NCBI GenBank assembly: GCA_021292105.1
Contig: CM037869.1
Location: 7,376,204-7,440,203, forward strand
Origin: Anadara kagoshimensis
Taxonomy: Eukaryota > Mollusca > Bivalvia > Arcoida > Arcidae
Length of the DNA stretch: 64,000 nt
Direction: 5' to 3'
A program made the translations under genes and the position numbers. The notes beneath the pieces were generated by a model. That model worked only from the letters and a program-made list of their open reading frames with translations. It was not told where the DNA came from and did no database searches. Positions 10,027 to 20,422 of this stretch are shown here, piece by piece; position 1 is the stretch's first letter; every line of letters begins with the position of its first letter.

Positions 10027-10216
10027 TTACTATTTTTTAAATATCTTAAAGATTAAATACAAAGGCATACGTTTAAGATTCTGAGTTTTAATAGTACTAT
10101 GATTCCTCCCTTTGGGGCATTTGCTTTTGTGTATCACATACATAATCTCAACAACCTACATCACGTATGTAGCTACATGTAGCCTGGAATCATCGTAATG
10201 GTCCTCTTGTTTTTTT

Positions 10217-12402
10217 AGCTCACCTGACCGAAGGTCATGTGAGCTTATGGCATAGCGCAGCGTGTGTATGTGCGTGTGTGCGTCGTTAACACCTATTTTC
10301 CACTTCTCCTCTGAAACTACTGGACAGTTTTTAATGAAACTTTGTCAGAAGTATTAATGGGCCGGTGCAATTCAGATTTGTTCGTGGCGTTGCCATGGCT
10401 ACCATAACTAGGTCAAGGTGACCTAGGGGTGCAAAAATCTTAAAAAATCTTCTTCTCCGAAAGTACTGATTGGAGAAAAAATCTGATGTGATATTTGGCT
10501 TCTCTAGGGTCTTAAGCCTATAGTTTGTTCATTTTGTAAAAATCGGATAAAAAATAGGTTACGCGTTTTTGCGTTTAATTTTGAAAAAATCGTAAAATAG
10601 CTTCAAATTGTTATAACTTGACCATTTGACCAGATAATGACATGGGGTTTTCAGTTTTGACATCTTCTTGTTAGTATCTTCAAAATGAGGTCAAGGTCAA
10701 TTGTGAAGGTCGTGACCTAATTTTTTTACCTCTGATTATAATTATTATCTCGAAAACTATAAACTTTTTGTATAGGCATGTATATTAGAATGTTGTAGGT
10801 ATTGATACAACGGTCATTATGATGTATAGAAAAAGGTCATGGGTTCAAAGGTCAAGGTCACAGATGTGAAACAATACCGAAATGGTTAATTATCTCGAAA
10901 ACTATAAACTTTTTGTATAGGCATGTATATTAGAATGTTGTAGGTATTGATACAACGATCATTTTGATGTATAGAAAAAGGTCATGGGTTCAAAGGTCAA
11001 GGTCACAGATGCGAAACAATACCGAAATTGTTAATTATCTCGAAAACTATAAACTTTTTGTATAGGCATGTATATAAGAATGTTGTAGGTATCAATACAA
11101 CGATCATTTTGATGTATAGAAAAAGGTCATGGGTTCAAAGGTCAAGGTCACAGATGTGAAACAATACTGAAATGGTTAATTATCTCGAAAACTATAAACT
11201 TTTTGTATAGGCATGTATATTAGAATGTTGTAGGTATTGATACAACGATCATTTTGATGTATAGAAAAAGGTCATGGGTTCAAAGGTCAAGGTCACAGAT
11301 GTGAAACAATACTGAAATGGTTAATTATCTCGAAAACTATAAACTTTTTGTATAGGCATGTATATTAGAATGTTGTAGGTATTGATACAACGATCATTTT
11401 GATGTATAGAAAAAGGTCATGGGTTCAAAGGTCAAGGTCACAGATGTGAAACAATACTGAAATGGTTAATTATCTCGAAAACTATAAACTTTTTGTATAG
11501 GCATGTATATAAGAATGTTGTAAGTATTGATACAACGATCATTTTGATGTATAGAAAAAGGTCATGGGTTTAAAGGTCAAGGTCACAGATATGAAACAAT
11601 ACTGAAATGGTTAATTATCTCGAAAACTATAAACTTTTTGTATAGGCATGTATATTAGAATGTTGTAAGTATTGATACAACGATCATTTTTATGTATAGA
11701 AAAAGGTCATGGGTTCAAAGGTCAAGGTCACAGACGCGAAACAATACCGAAATAGTTAATTATCTCGAAAATTATAAACATTTTGTATAGGCATGTATAT
11801 TAGAATGTTGTAGGTATTGATACAATGATCATTTTGATGTATAGAAAAAGGTCATGGGTTCAAAGGTCAAGGTCACAGATGTGAAACAATACCGAAATGA
11901 TTAATTATCTCGAAAACTATAAACTTTTTGTATAGGCATGTATATTAGAATGTTGGAGGTATTGATACAACGATCATTTTGATGTATAGAAAAAGGTCAT
12001 GGGTTTAAAGGTCAAGGTCACAGATGCGAAACAATACCGAAATGTTTAATTATCTCGAAAACTATAAACATTTTGTATAGGCATGTATATTAGAATGTTG
12101 TAGGTATCGATACAACGATCATTTTGATGTATAGAAAAAGGTCTTGGGTTCAAAGGTCAAGGTCACAGATGTGAAACAATACTGAAATGGTTAATTATCT
12201 TGAAAACTATTAACTTTTTGTATAGGCATGTATACTAGAATGTTGTAGTATAGGCATGTATACTAGAATGTTGTAGGTATTAATACAATGGTTATCATGA
12301 TGTAAAAAAAAGTCATTGGGGTTTAGTATTTATGTTTTCTTTAAATCTATCAGCTAGCCATTAGTTATCAGGTGAGCGTATCAGGCCCATGGGCCTCTTG
12401 TT
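10217..12402 (+). mobile_element. Pearl/HINE-like element with tandem core (145-bp units)
   Basis: The left end is AGCTCACCTGA and the right end is TCAGGTGAGC, a 4-nt spacer, then TCAGGCCCATGGGCCTCTTG: a subterminal inverted repeat plus a terminal palindrome. Next to the left end is a GTGTGTATGTGCGTG microsatellite and a ~480-bp unique arm, then the array. No ORF is present, so it is non-autonomous. Bivalve pearl elements and Helentron-associated elements (HINEs) share this palindrome plus tandem-core design; the family assignment is inference. The same arms occur inverted at 37388-39713. Confidence 0.75.
10733..12290 (+). repeat. Tandem array, eleven 145-bp units
   Basis: The landmark CGAAAACTAT occurs at 10751, 10896, 11041, 11186, 11331, 11476, 11621, 11766 (one change), 11911, 12056 and 12201 (one change). 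Every step is exactly 145 bp, so there has been no net indel in any unit. Units differ by a few substitutions. Each contains GGTTCAAAGGTCAAGGTCAC, with two nuclear-receptor-like AAGGTCA half-sites. The array ends in a partial duplication near 12250. Confidence 0.95.
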
Positions 12403-12823
12403 ATTTTATTGATCATATTTAAATAAAAAATAAATTCGCATCGGTAAGGGAACATAGGATGTTGCATTTGTTACAGAGGCTTTCAATAAGAGCTACAATG
12501 ATATACAGGTATTATCAGTTTGGATGAGAACAGAAGATTTTTGCAATACCTTTTATACATACCTGTTTTTGATTAAAAAAATTATTGTGTATCAAACAAA
12601 AATTGAAAGGACCCGTTTGTGACTAGCGTGCGATCAATGCATAATCTAAAATAAAAACCCACGTGTTTATGTTAAATTGTTTTTCTGGCTTTGAAAATTA
12701 CTCATTCGGTTTTGTTGTGTGTTTATTAAAACTCTGTGTTTGTGTTCTTATTCACATGTATTTATTTTCAGTAATTCCTGCAGTTGGATTTATAGGGAGA
12801 TTGATTGTCATTTGCGGTATATA
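12403..12823. other. Non-coding, nothing recognised
   Basis: AT-rich flank of the tandem-repeat element. The open frame at 12663-12899 has a hydrophobic look from T-rich sequence and then runs into a known repeat, so it is not treated as a gene. Confidence 0.45.
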
Positions 12824-13026
12824 TCAAAAACAAACATACTTATCCATTTCCGAATCACAATCCAGAAGCAAAGTAAAAACTTTGGAACTGACAAGTTAGG
12901 TTAGACACGTGAACTTTCACCAGGGAAGTGAGGCCGGGTGCTCCGGAAGGGTAAGCACCTCCTGTTTAGCTAGCTACACCCGTCACATGTGTAATCAAAA
13001 TTGTGTGAAAGGAACATGGAACTATA
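12824..13026 (-). repeat. Retroelement 3'-end repeat, copy 1 (family A)
   Basis: One of five copies (others at 28129, 40621, 42607, 45405), all in the same orientation. Read on the minus strand it contains GGTGCTTACCCTTCCGGAGC, a small stem motif common at the 3' ends of molluscan retroelements, and ends GTGATTCGGAAATGG...ATGTTTGTTTTTGAT. The plus-strand frame through it is an artefact shared by the copies. Confidence 0.7.
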
Positions 13027-13276
13027 TATTGTACAATAAGTCAAATGTTGCAATCGTTAAATGTTTAATTGAAATTAAACACATTTGTTTTAACAAAAGT
13101 AACAATGGACTAGATTCATTTCAGATTCCAAGTATATATAATTCAGTCTGTGATTACTTTCAGTTACACTGACTAGAATGAATTAAAATTTTTGAACACC
13201 TAAGTAATTTAATTCAGTTTTCAAAAACTTTAAAACCTCAAATTAAGTTAAAACTTTTAAACATCTCTTGGACCAA

Positions 13277-16200
13277 TCAGTCATCTGAATGAGCATGTGA
13301 ATGAGCAGCAGATGATTTGGCAGCAATTTTCACTTTGTACCTTGTACATTTTCTAACTTGAGCGAACAGGAAAAATAATGGTATGAAACATCAGTTTAAC
13401 AGCTTTTGTTTGTCTGCACTGCTATCATCAAGAAAATTATCTCTGGTATACAAACATTTTGAAATTTCAAAGCAGCTATATGAGGACGCTTTCAGATGCG
13501 TACATGTTGGTTGTTCAAACTAGATATAAATATGTGACAAAACTACATGCCAAACACATAAATTGATATAAATTAAAATATATGATGATCATTTCAAATT
13601 TATATTAGTTGGTTCTAAGAATAAAAAAATAATAAAATCTTACAAAAACTATGTTATGCTAGCTCGAACTTTTTCGGTTGATATTATGACGTCGGAATTT
13701 TTACTTTGACATCATATTAGAATTATATTTTAAGCCTTCGTGTCCAGATATATTTGAATCGGAAGATTTAGTTTTTATTTTGCATGATGCATATACAAAA
13801 ATGTATGAAGTTTACCTGAATTATTACTCAAGTCTTTTCCTTTACTGTTAAGCAACACCTGTTCAGTAGATCTGTTGTCAGCTGTACTTGTCAAATCTAT
13901 TTTATTTTCTGCCTCATTTACAGGTGCATTTTGTTGTACCTGTACCAGATTTATTGTATTTATCATTTCTTCACTCTGATTTGTAGGTGTGCTATTAGCT
14001 GTCATTTGCCATTTTTTTCTCCGGCAGCCACTCCTCTTCTTCTTCAAGGAATAAAATCGTTTCACCTTTAATTTCAAGTAGAACATCACTATCCTCAATT
14101 TCAGATCCATCACTGTCTAGAACGACTTTTGTCAGTTTTGTTGATTCGATAGATAATTTTTCACAACCTGAAAAAAAGAGCATAACAGGTATTGCAAGTC
14201 ACTGACATTGTTACACTAAAACAAAAGCTGTCGCCGAATGACAGCCAGTTATACCCCCTACTCACTGAACCCTGAATCAATATGGTAAATGTGTGTGGGC
14301 ACAATACAAGTATGGACACCAGTGCTAGGGGCTGTCTTGAACTTACTATAAGGTATGAGCAGAGCTCATTGTTGAAGGCCTCAGGGTGACTTCAAGATGA
14401 AGAACGACAATAAAAGCGTTGTTCCATTGCATTGCTTAGTTTTTGCCATGCACATTTTGTATTTGTAGAGATTTTGTCTTGTGTGCATTTACTCAATATT
14501 TACTCAGTTAACATCCTACAGACCGGAAATTTCCCCAGGACACATCAAAATCTGATAGACAATAAATATTCTACAGCCAAATATATGCAAACCCCTAATT
14601 TGCCCTTTTTTAAACAGACGGGACCACAACCAAACCAACCAAACCCTTGCTTTTATGCCAAGGAACATTGTGATAAAATTTCATCAACTGGAACTAATGT
14701 TATTGATCAAAAACAAAAGTGTATACAGACAATGACAACGAAGACAGCGCCGTACCATAATACGACATCAAATTTTTTGCAGTCGTATAAAAAATAAGGG
14801 GAGCAGGGAGATGTCAGTCCTCTCATACTTAAACATATTATCATGTGTCGAATTATGTTAGTAACTAATAGTGATAAAATTCTGATTTCATTAAACAAAA
14901 ATACACGGTAAATATAGCAAATCAAAATTAAAAACATTTTGATATAACTTTTATTTTGATATTTAAACCAGAGGCTCAGGATGAGCCTGTATCGCTCACC
15001 TGACTAAAATGCTTTTAAAGCAAATTTGTATATATGCTTTTCCAATAGTGTCCAATGTGAAACAACTTTCTCCGCTGGCAGCCATGTTTTATGGCAGATC
15101 AGAAAATTTTTGGCAATCTATGTAAAGGACCTTTTATACATCATTCCTGTAAAGTTTGGTTCAACTTGCTTCAGTCATTTCTGAGGACATAGTCAAAAAC
15201 GTGTTTTTCCCACAGGGTCCAATGTTTAACTATCTTTTGCGCTGACAGCCATGTTTTTTGGCGGATCAGAAAAATTTTGGCAATCTAAGTAAAGGACCTT
15301 CTATACATCATTCCTGTGAAGTTTTGTGAAATTTGCTTCACTAGCTTCAGAGGAGATAGCATATATATGCTTTTCCCATAGGGTCCAATATTAAACTATC
15401 TCCTGCGTTTGCAGCCATGTTTATTGGCAGATCAGAAAAATTTTGGCAATCTAAGTAAAGGACCTTCTTTACATCATTTCTGTAAAGTTTGGTTAAATTC
15501 GCTTCAGTCATTTCTGAGGAGATAGCCAAAAATTGGTTTTTCCCATAGGGTCCAATGTTAAACTATCTTCTGCGCTGGCGGCCATGTTTTTAGGTGGATC
15601 AGAAAAATTTTGGCAATCTTTGTGAAGGACCTCCAATACATCATTTCTCTAAAGTTTGGTTAAGTTTGCTTCAGTAGTTTCAGAGGAGATAGCCAAAATG
15701 TGTTTTTCCCATAGGGTCCAATGTTAAACTATGTTCCCCGCTGGCAGCCATGTTTTTAAGCGGATCAGAAAAATTTCGGCAATCTTTGCAAAAGACCTTC
15801 GATACATCATTCCTGTAAAGTTTAATTGAATTCGCTTCAGTCGTTTCAGAGAAGATAGCCAAAATGTGCGTTTTCCCATAGGGCCCAATGTTAAACTTTG
15901 TTTGGCCCTGGCGGCCATTTTTTTTTTGGCGGATCAGAACAATTTGGGCAATCTTAGTAAATGACCTTACATATATTATTCCTGTAAAGTTTGGTTCAAA
16001 TTAGCTCAGCGGTTTCAAAGAAGATAGCAAATTTATGATTTTCCCATAGGGTCCAATGTTAAACTATCTTCTGCGCTGGCAGCCATGTTTTTTGACGGAT
16101 CAGAAAAATTTTGGCAATCCAAATAAAGGACCTTCCTTACACCATTCCTGTAAAGTTTGGTTAAATTTGCTTCAGTCATTTCTGAGGAAATAGTTAAAAA

Positions 16201-16715
16201 TGCATTTTTCTCATAGGGTCCAATGTTAAACTATCTTCTGTGCTGGCAGCCATGTTTTTTGGCGGATCAAAAAAATTTCGGCAATCTAAGTAAAGGACCT
16301 TCCATACATCATTCCTGTAAAGTTTGGTTAAAATTGCTCCAGTGGTGTCAGAGGAGATAGTCAAAATGTGAAAAGTTTACGGACGGACGACGACGACGGA
16401 CGACAGACGACGACGGACGCCAAGTGATGGCAAAAGCTCACATGGCCTTTGGCCAGGTGAGCTAAAAAGCAGTATAAAATTAATTTCGTTTAAAATTTAT
16501 TATTAATCTATTATAGTAGTCTGATTATTTCCGATAATAGATTATTTATTGTACAAAACGTTTGAGGGATTTCATATAAGAATATTTTGATAGGGTTTAA
16601 ATTTAAAAACAATCAAGAACGTTTTCTTACCCTTTCTCCTGAGATCATCCAGGTCATTTGCTACTACTGTCTTTTTCACTGATCTTGCACAATTCCATAT
16701 TTTATACAAATGCAT
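13277..16715 (-). CDS. CIDE-N-domain protein, three exons, one frame slip
   Basis: Exon 1 (16715-16631) starts at an ATG and encodes IWNCARSVKKTVVANDLDDL; exon 2 (14167-13816) continues CEKLSIES...KVVLDSDGSEIEDSDVL...ILFLEEEEEW; exon 3 (13356-13277) encodes a basic, His-rich tail with a stop. Donors GTAAGA and GTAAAC, acceptors TTTTTTTCAG and CGCTCAAG, and phase 1 at both junctions all agree. Exons 1 and 2 together match the ubiquitin-like CIDE-N fold of DFF/CIDE proteins (DGxxI/V-D...L...T...L...W). A run of seven A in exon 2 (about 14017) shifts the frame; six would keep it open, otherwise translation stops at 13995. The ATG lies 88 bp after the transposase pseudogene's stop, on the same strand. 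Length would be about 172 residues. Role unknown. Confidence 0.55.
14969..16467 (-). mobile_element. Pearl/HINE-like element, second family (167-bp units)
   Basis: Plus-strand left end CAGAGGCTCAGGATGAGCCT is an imperfect palindrome followed by GCTCACCTGAC; the right end is GGCCAGGTGAGCTAAAAAG. These are the same terminal features as the 145-bp family. A (GACGGACGAC)n-type repeat at 16381-16422 precedes the right end. The core repeat is unrelated in sequence to the 145-bp unit. It lies entirely within the CIDE-N gene's first intron. Confidence 0.75.
15010..16375. repeat. Tandem array, eight ~167-bp units
   Basis: The landmark AGGGTCC (or a one-base variant) is at 15046, 15213, 15380, 15547, 15713, 15880, 16048 and 16215, steps of 166-168 bp. 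Each unit includes GGCAGCCATGTTTTTTGGCG and CATTCCTGTAAAGTTTGGTT. Minus-strand ORFs of ~60 codons recur once per unit and are artefacts of the repeat. Confidence 0.95.
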
Positions 16716-16937
16716 TTTATTTAAAGTTCAATATTCATGTACATGTATATAAGCCTGTAATTAAAAAAATCAATCCACTCACTTTTGTTTATATGTATTT
16801 AGTTCAAAATATTTCACAAGTGTGGGTGTTGATGTTCATTGTCACAATTTCTCCATTGTAACTATACCCACTAAGTGGCCATTTAAATTCTAGGGAATAA
16901 TACGATTTTACTAACGAGTTGTCTACAGGTTCTAACT

Positions 16938-19900
16938 CAGGGTTAGTACAGAAAACTTGTGACAAAATTCCCTGACTTTTCCCTGACTTTTCCAGATAGT
17001 TTATAAATTTCCATGACTATTGTAGCTTACATGTATATAAATATAATATATAGTAAAAGGATAATTACTGTACTGATTATATTCCAAACTTAACCTGTTT
17101 TGTATGTATGGCCATATACAAATACCAAAAAAAATAAATACATAAAATACCTCAAACTATTTTATTTCTTTTACTTGACATTAAATGTTCACATTTTCTT
17201 TAATAACTCCACCTCTTGTTGCAACTTATCATTTATCTCCTTAAGCTGACCCTCTTTCTCCTTTACAGACCTCTTAAAACTGTTACCTTGTGTAACAAAC
17301 ATTATCTTGCCTGTCTGTTCAGCCTTTACATACAAGTCATCAGCTGCTTTTGTTAACCCATTTATATCAGACTCAAGCCTTCTCTTTTTGATTTTTATTT
17401 CATCTATGACATCAATTTGCGCTTTTCTCTTATTTCTTTCAACTTCACTCTTTCTTTTCTGTCTTTCTTTCTCTAAATATACCTCATATTTCTGTCTAGC
17501 CATTTTACATGAAAGTAACAAATCCTTGGTCAATAACACATTCTTTATCCCACCAACATATTTGACATGATCAATAATTACTCTCTGAGCAATCAATGAA
17601 TGAGCCTTCAAATTTTCTACCTCAACCTCCTTATTGATACTAAAACCTCTCTCCACAGATGCTTGACCATGAGACATAACCAGAAATAACTTTATAAAGT
17701 TAAAAAGAGGTACATAATCATCCACTTTAGTGACAATCATTGTGTCATAATACAAACTGTCTAATGAATCTTCACTCTTTCTGAAGTTAGTAAACTTCTC
17801 ATCTTTAATTTTATCAATGAACACTACAAAACTCCTGTACAATGCATCACACTCACTTTCACCAACTTTCTTAGCATTCATCATTAATGATAATACCTTC
17901 TTGAAAAGTGTCTTACATTCCTCTTTCTCATTTGCCATCCTAACTGGATTTAAGCAACTCAGTTTTCTGACAAGAGAATAAATAACAGGTGATTTAAGCA
18001 ATAGTTTCTTGACAGTTGCAATCAGAAAGTCTCTACAAGATAATCGAAATTCTAAAATTTGTTTTTCACTTACACCCAGCCCCTTTTTCTTTAATATATT
18101 ATCACATGCAAAACCAACATCAATTTTACTGACATGCACATACATCTCTTTATCCTCTTTAGAATCAATTTTTATTTTTACCAGTTGCTCATCACTCATG
18201 TTACTTATCGTTTCACTGTTCATAAATCTAATCAATAAGCTCCTAATTAAGCTACACAAATCATCTCCTATAAAGGGCAACATTGGTCTGTCTGTCTGAT
18301 ATAATGCAAGAAATGGCCTCAACTGCAGTGCAACACTCATGAAAAAATTGAGCTTGGCAGTAAATAACTTGTCTTTCATACATGAAGAAATTACTTCATA
18401 AGATTTGTTACCTGGATTTGGTATTTTTTTTTCATTTACAGATTTTACATATTTGTCTATGTTGTTAAAAAGTTCAACAGCCCGTTCACAAACTGGAACA
18501 TTTTCAAGCCATCTGTGGCTGCAAAATTTAAGGGGCATTTTTGAACTACCTGTTAGTGTGACATAATCTTCTCTTCGTGCAGGGGAATCTTTAAAAAGAT
18601 AATAGAGACTAGACAAATATGATGCAACCTGCCACTTGCTTGCATCTGCACCACATTTGAAGCTATTGTGAACTATATGCAGACCACAGGAACCAATGTT
18701 TAGTAATTGTGTTCCATAATCATCAACCAGTTTCTGTTTCATAATTTCAAAGAACTTCCAATTAACATTTGGCCCGTCCATACTAATCTGCAGCATATCT
18801 GGTATTTTCAATCCACTTTCAAGAACACAATTTCCAAAATGCTTCACCATGTCCTCGCTTGTACCATGGCCTGAAATAAATTAAAACAGCTTACTAACAT
18901 AAACAATGTATTATGTATTTTGATGCCTAACATTTAAAAGTAGTAAAAACATTTTAAATTTTGGTTTCACATAAACTTAGTGACTGACTGGATGAACATC
19001 TCATGAATAAAAAAACTAAAATGATTCCAAGTAATTGGTAAACATATATTTTTTAATTATTAGTTTAAATTCACAACTAATTATTAGTTTTATTTCACAA
19101 CTAATTATTAGTTTTAATTCACAACAAATTATAAATCCTAAACTTACTCGTATTTAAGCATGTCTAACATGTCTTGTAAAATATATATTTATTGTTATAA
19201 CATATAATGTAACTTCATTATTAGCATGCTCATTTCTGGTTATTAAAACATTTTATTTTCAAATACCTTTAATTAAACATACCCAAGAATTCCGATACAA
19301 AATATCTGGTCACAATTTTATTCAGCTGAGTGTCCCAGTAACGAATATGGAGATCCATTTGTTTCTCTGCATAGCTTTGTTGAGGCTCTCATCAAACAAG
19401 ATAACATATGGTCCACTTATATTTTGTTTTAACATTCTTTGGAAATGTTCACATAATCCAAATACAGCTATGTAAGCCGTTTTTTTGTCTGCACATGTAA
19501 AATTGTTTGCTATGGTACTGTCTGGAAACATCATTTTAAATGTCTCTCCTATTTTTTCATTACTTTTAAATGATTGATGAAAAATAACAGTTCTTAATGT
19601 CCAAATTATTTCCGCTTTCAGAACGTCAAATTTTTCCAAAAATGTTTTAATTTGCTGTGTATTACTGGTACCAGTAGTATAAGCTTGCTTTGGAGACGGA
19701 GGTGGCGGTATCTGCAACTGATTTTTATCAATGCATTGCCGTTATTTTCGGCAGCCGCATTCTCGCCATCATTCAATGAACATGATGCTTGCATATCGTC
19801 ACAGGCACTTTCAGTTTCGGAACGTCTTTCATTTTTCACGAAATTAAATAAAGATAAATCAGTCTCTGTAACTGTTCCTTTTCCCGACATTTTTTGTGTT

Positions 19901-20422
19901 TAGCACTTTTTAAGTGTGATTTCAGGGCACCCTCGCCCATATTACCAAGATCGATCGCTTTATAACACCATACGCAATTTACTTTATGCTTGTCGCCTTT
20001 AAACGGTCTGACCCAGTTCTTGTACAATGAGTGGGTCAACCACTGTGAATTAAATACACATTTGCCAGCAGGCATAATGCATTCCAAAATGATGAATCAC
20101 CGGAAACCGGAACTGGAGCATACCAAGGGAGAAAACTCGTGTAATATAACTGCCAGAGAGAATAGAAAACGGTAAATGCCATGAATCCGGTTTTGTGCGT
20201 AACAGAAAAATTCCCGATTTTTTTCCAAAAAAATAGTGATCAGTTGACATGTTTTAGAATTCTATATGGTTTTATTTGTTCTAGCAATCAAAAGATTAAA
20301 TTCCATGACTTTTCAATGACCATATAGCAATTTCAATGACTTTTCCAGATAAAAATCAATTTCACTGACTTCTCCAGAAATTGCAGAAATTCAATGACTT
20401 TTTCAGATCTGTGCGAACCCTG
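16938..20422 (-). mobile_element. hAT-like element nested in the transposase pseudogene
   Basis: Ends are CAGGGTTAGTACAGA (16938, +) and, on the other strand from 20422, CAGGGTTCGCACAGA. The 5-bp direct repeat TAACT flanks both sides (16933-16937 and 20423-20427), and removing the element with one TAACT restores an open frame in the host pseudogene. Subterminal copies of ATGACTTTTCCAGA occur at both ends. CAGGG termini fit hAT; most hAT elements duplicate 8 bp, though 5-bp groups are known. Confidence 0.8.
17189..20087 (-). pseudogene. hAT-like transposase: BED finger, exon 1 broken, exon 2 intact
   Basis: Exon 1 (about 20087-19283) begins with a BED-like finger (W...Y..W, C-x2-C, H-x4-H), a linker, and then LKAEIIWTLRTVIFHQSF, MFPDSTIANNF and FDESLNKAMQ. 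It has three single-base frame slips, near A-runs at about 19890, 19725 and 19370. Donor GTATGT (19282) and acceptor ATTTATTTCAG (18871) define a 412-bp intron. Exon 2 (18870-17189) is a clean 560-codon frame with MDGPNVNWKFFE, SCGLHIVHNSFKCG, FCSHRWLEN and the dimerisation-type SHGQASVERGFSINK, and ends in a Lys-rich coiled coil. Long open plus-strand frames over this exon are antisense shadows. Confidence 0.75.

Noticed and set aside
10733-12290. Regular repeats resembling a CRISPR array
   Set aside because: Units are 145 bp with no repeat/spacer distinction and no cas genes; the host is a eukaryote.
10217-12402. Canonical Helitron (5' TC, 3' hairpin, CTRR)
   Set aside because: The 3' end is CTTG, not CTRR, and inverted subterminal repeats are present; a Helentron/HINE or pearl label fits better but stays an inference.
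12909-13172. ORF with NFHQGSEAGCSGRVST, also at 28202 and 40681
   Set aside because: The shared frame is the antisense of a retroelement 3' UTR; it is broken differently in each copy.
15347-15918. Similar ~60-codon minus-strand ORFs (MAI...DPMGK)
   Set aside because: They recur once per 167-bp unit and reflect the repeat, not a gene family.
17307-18299. Plus-strand ORFs of 87-96 codons
   Set aside because: Antisense shadows of the intact hAT exon 2.
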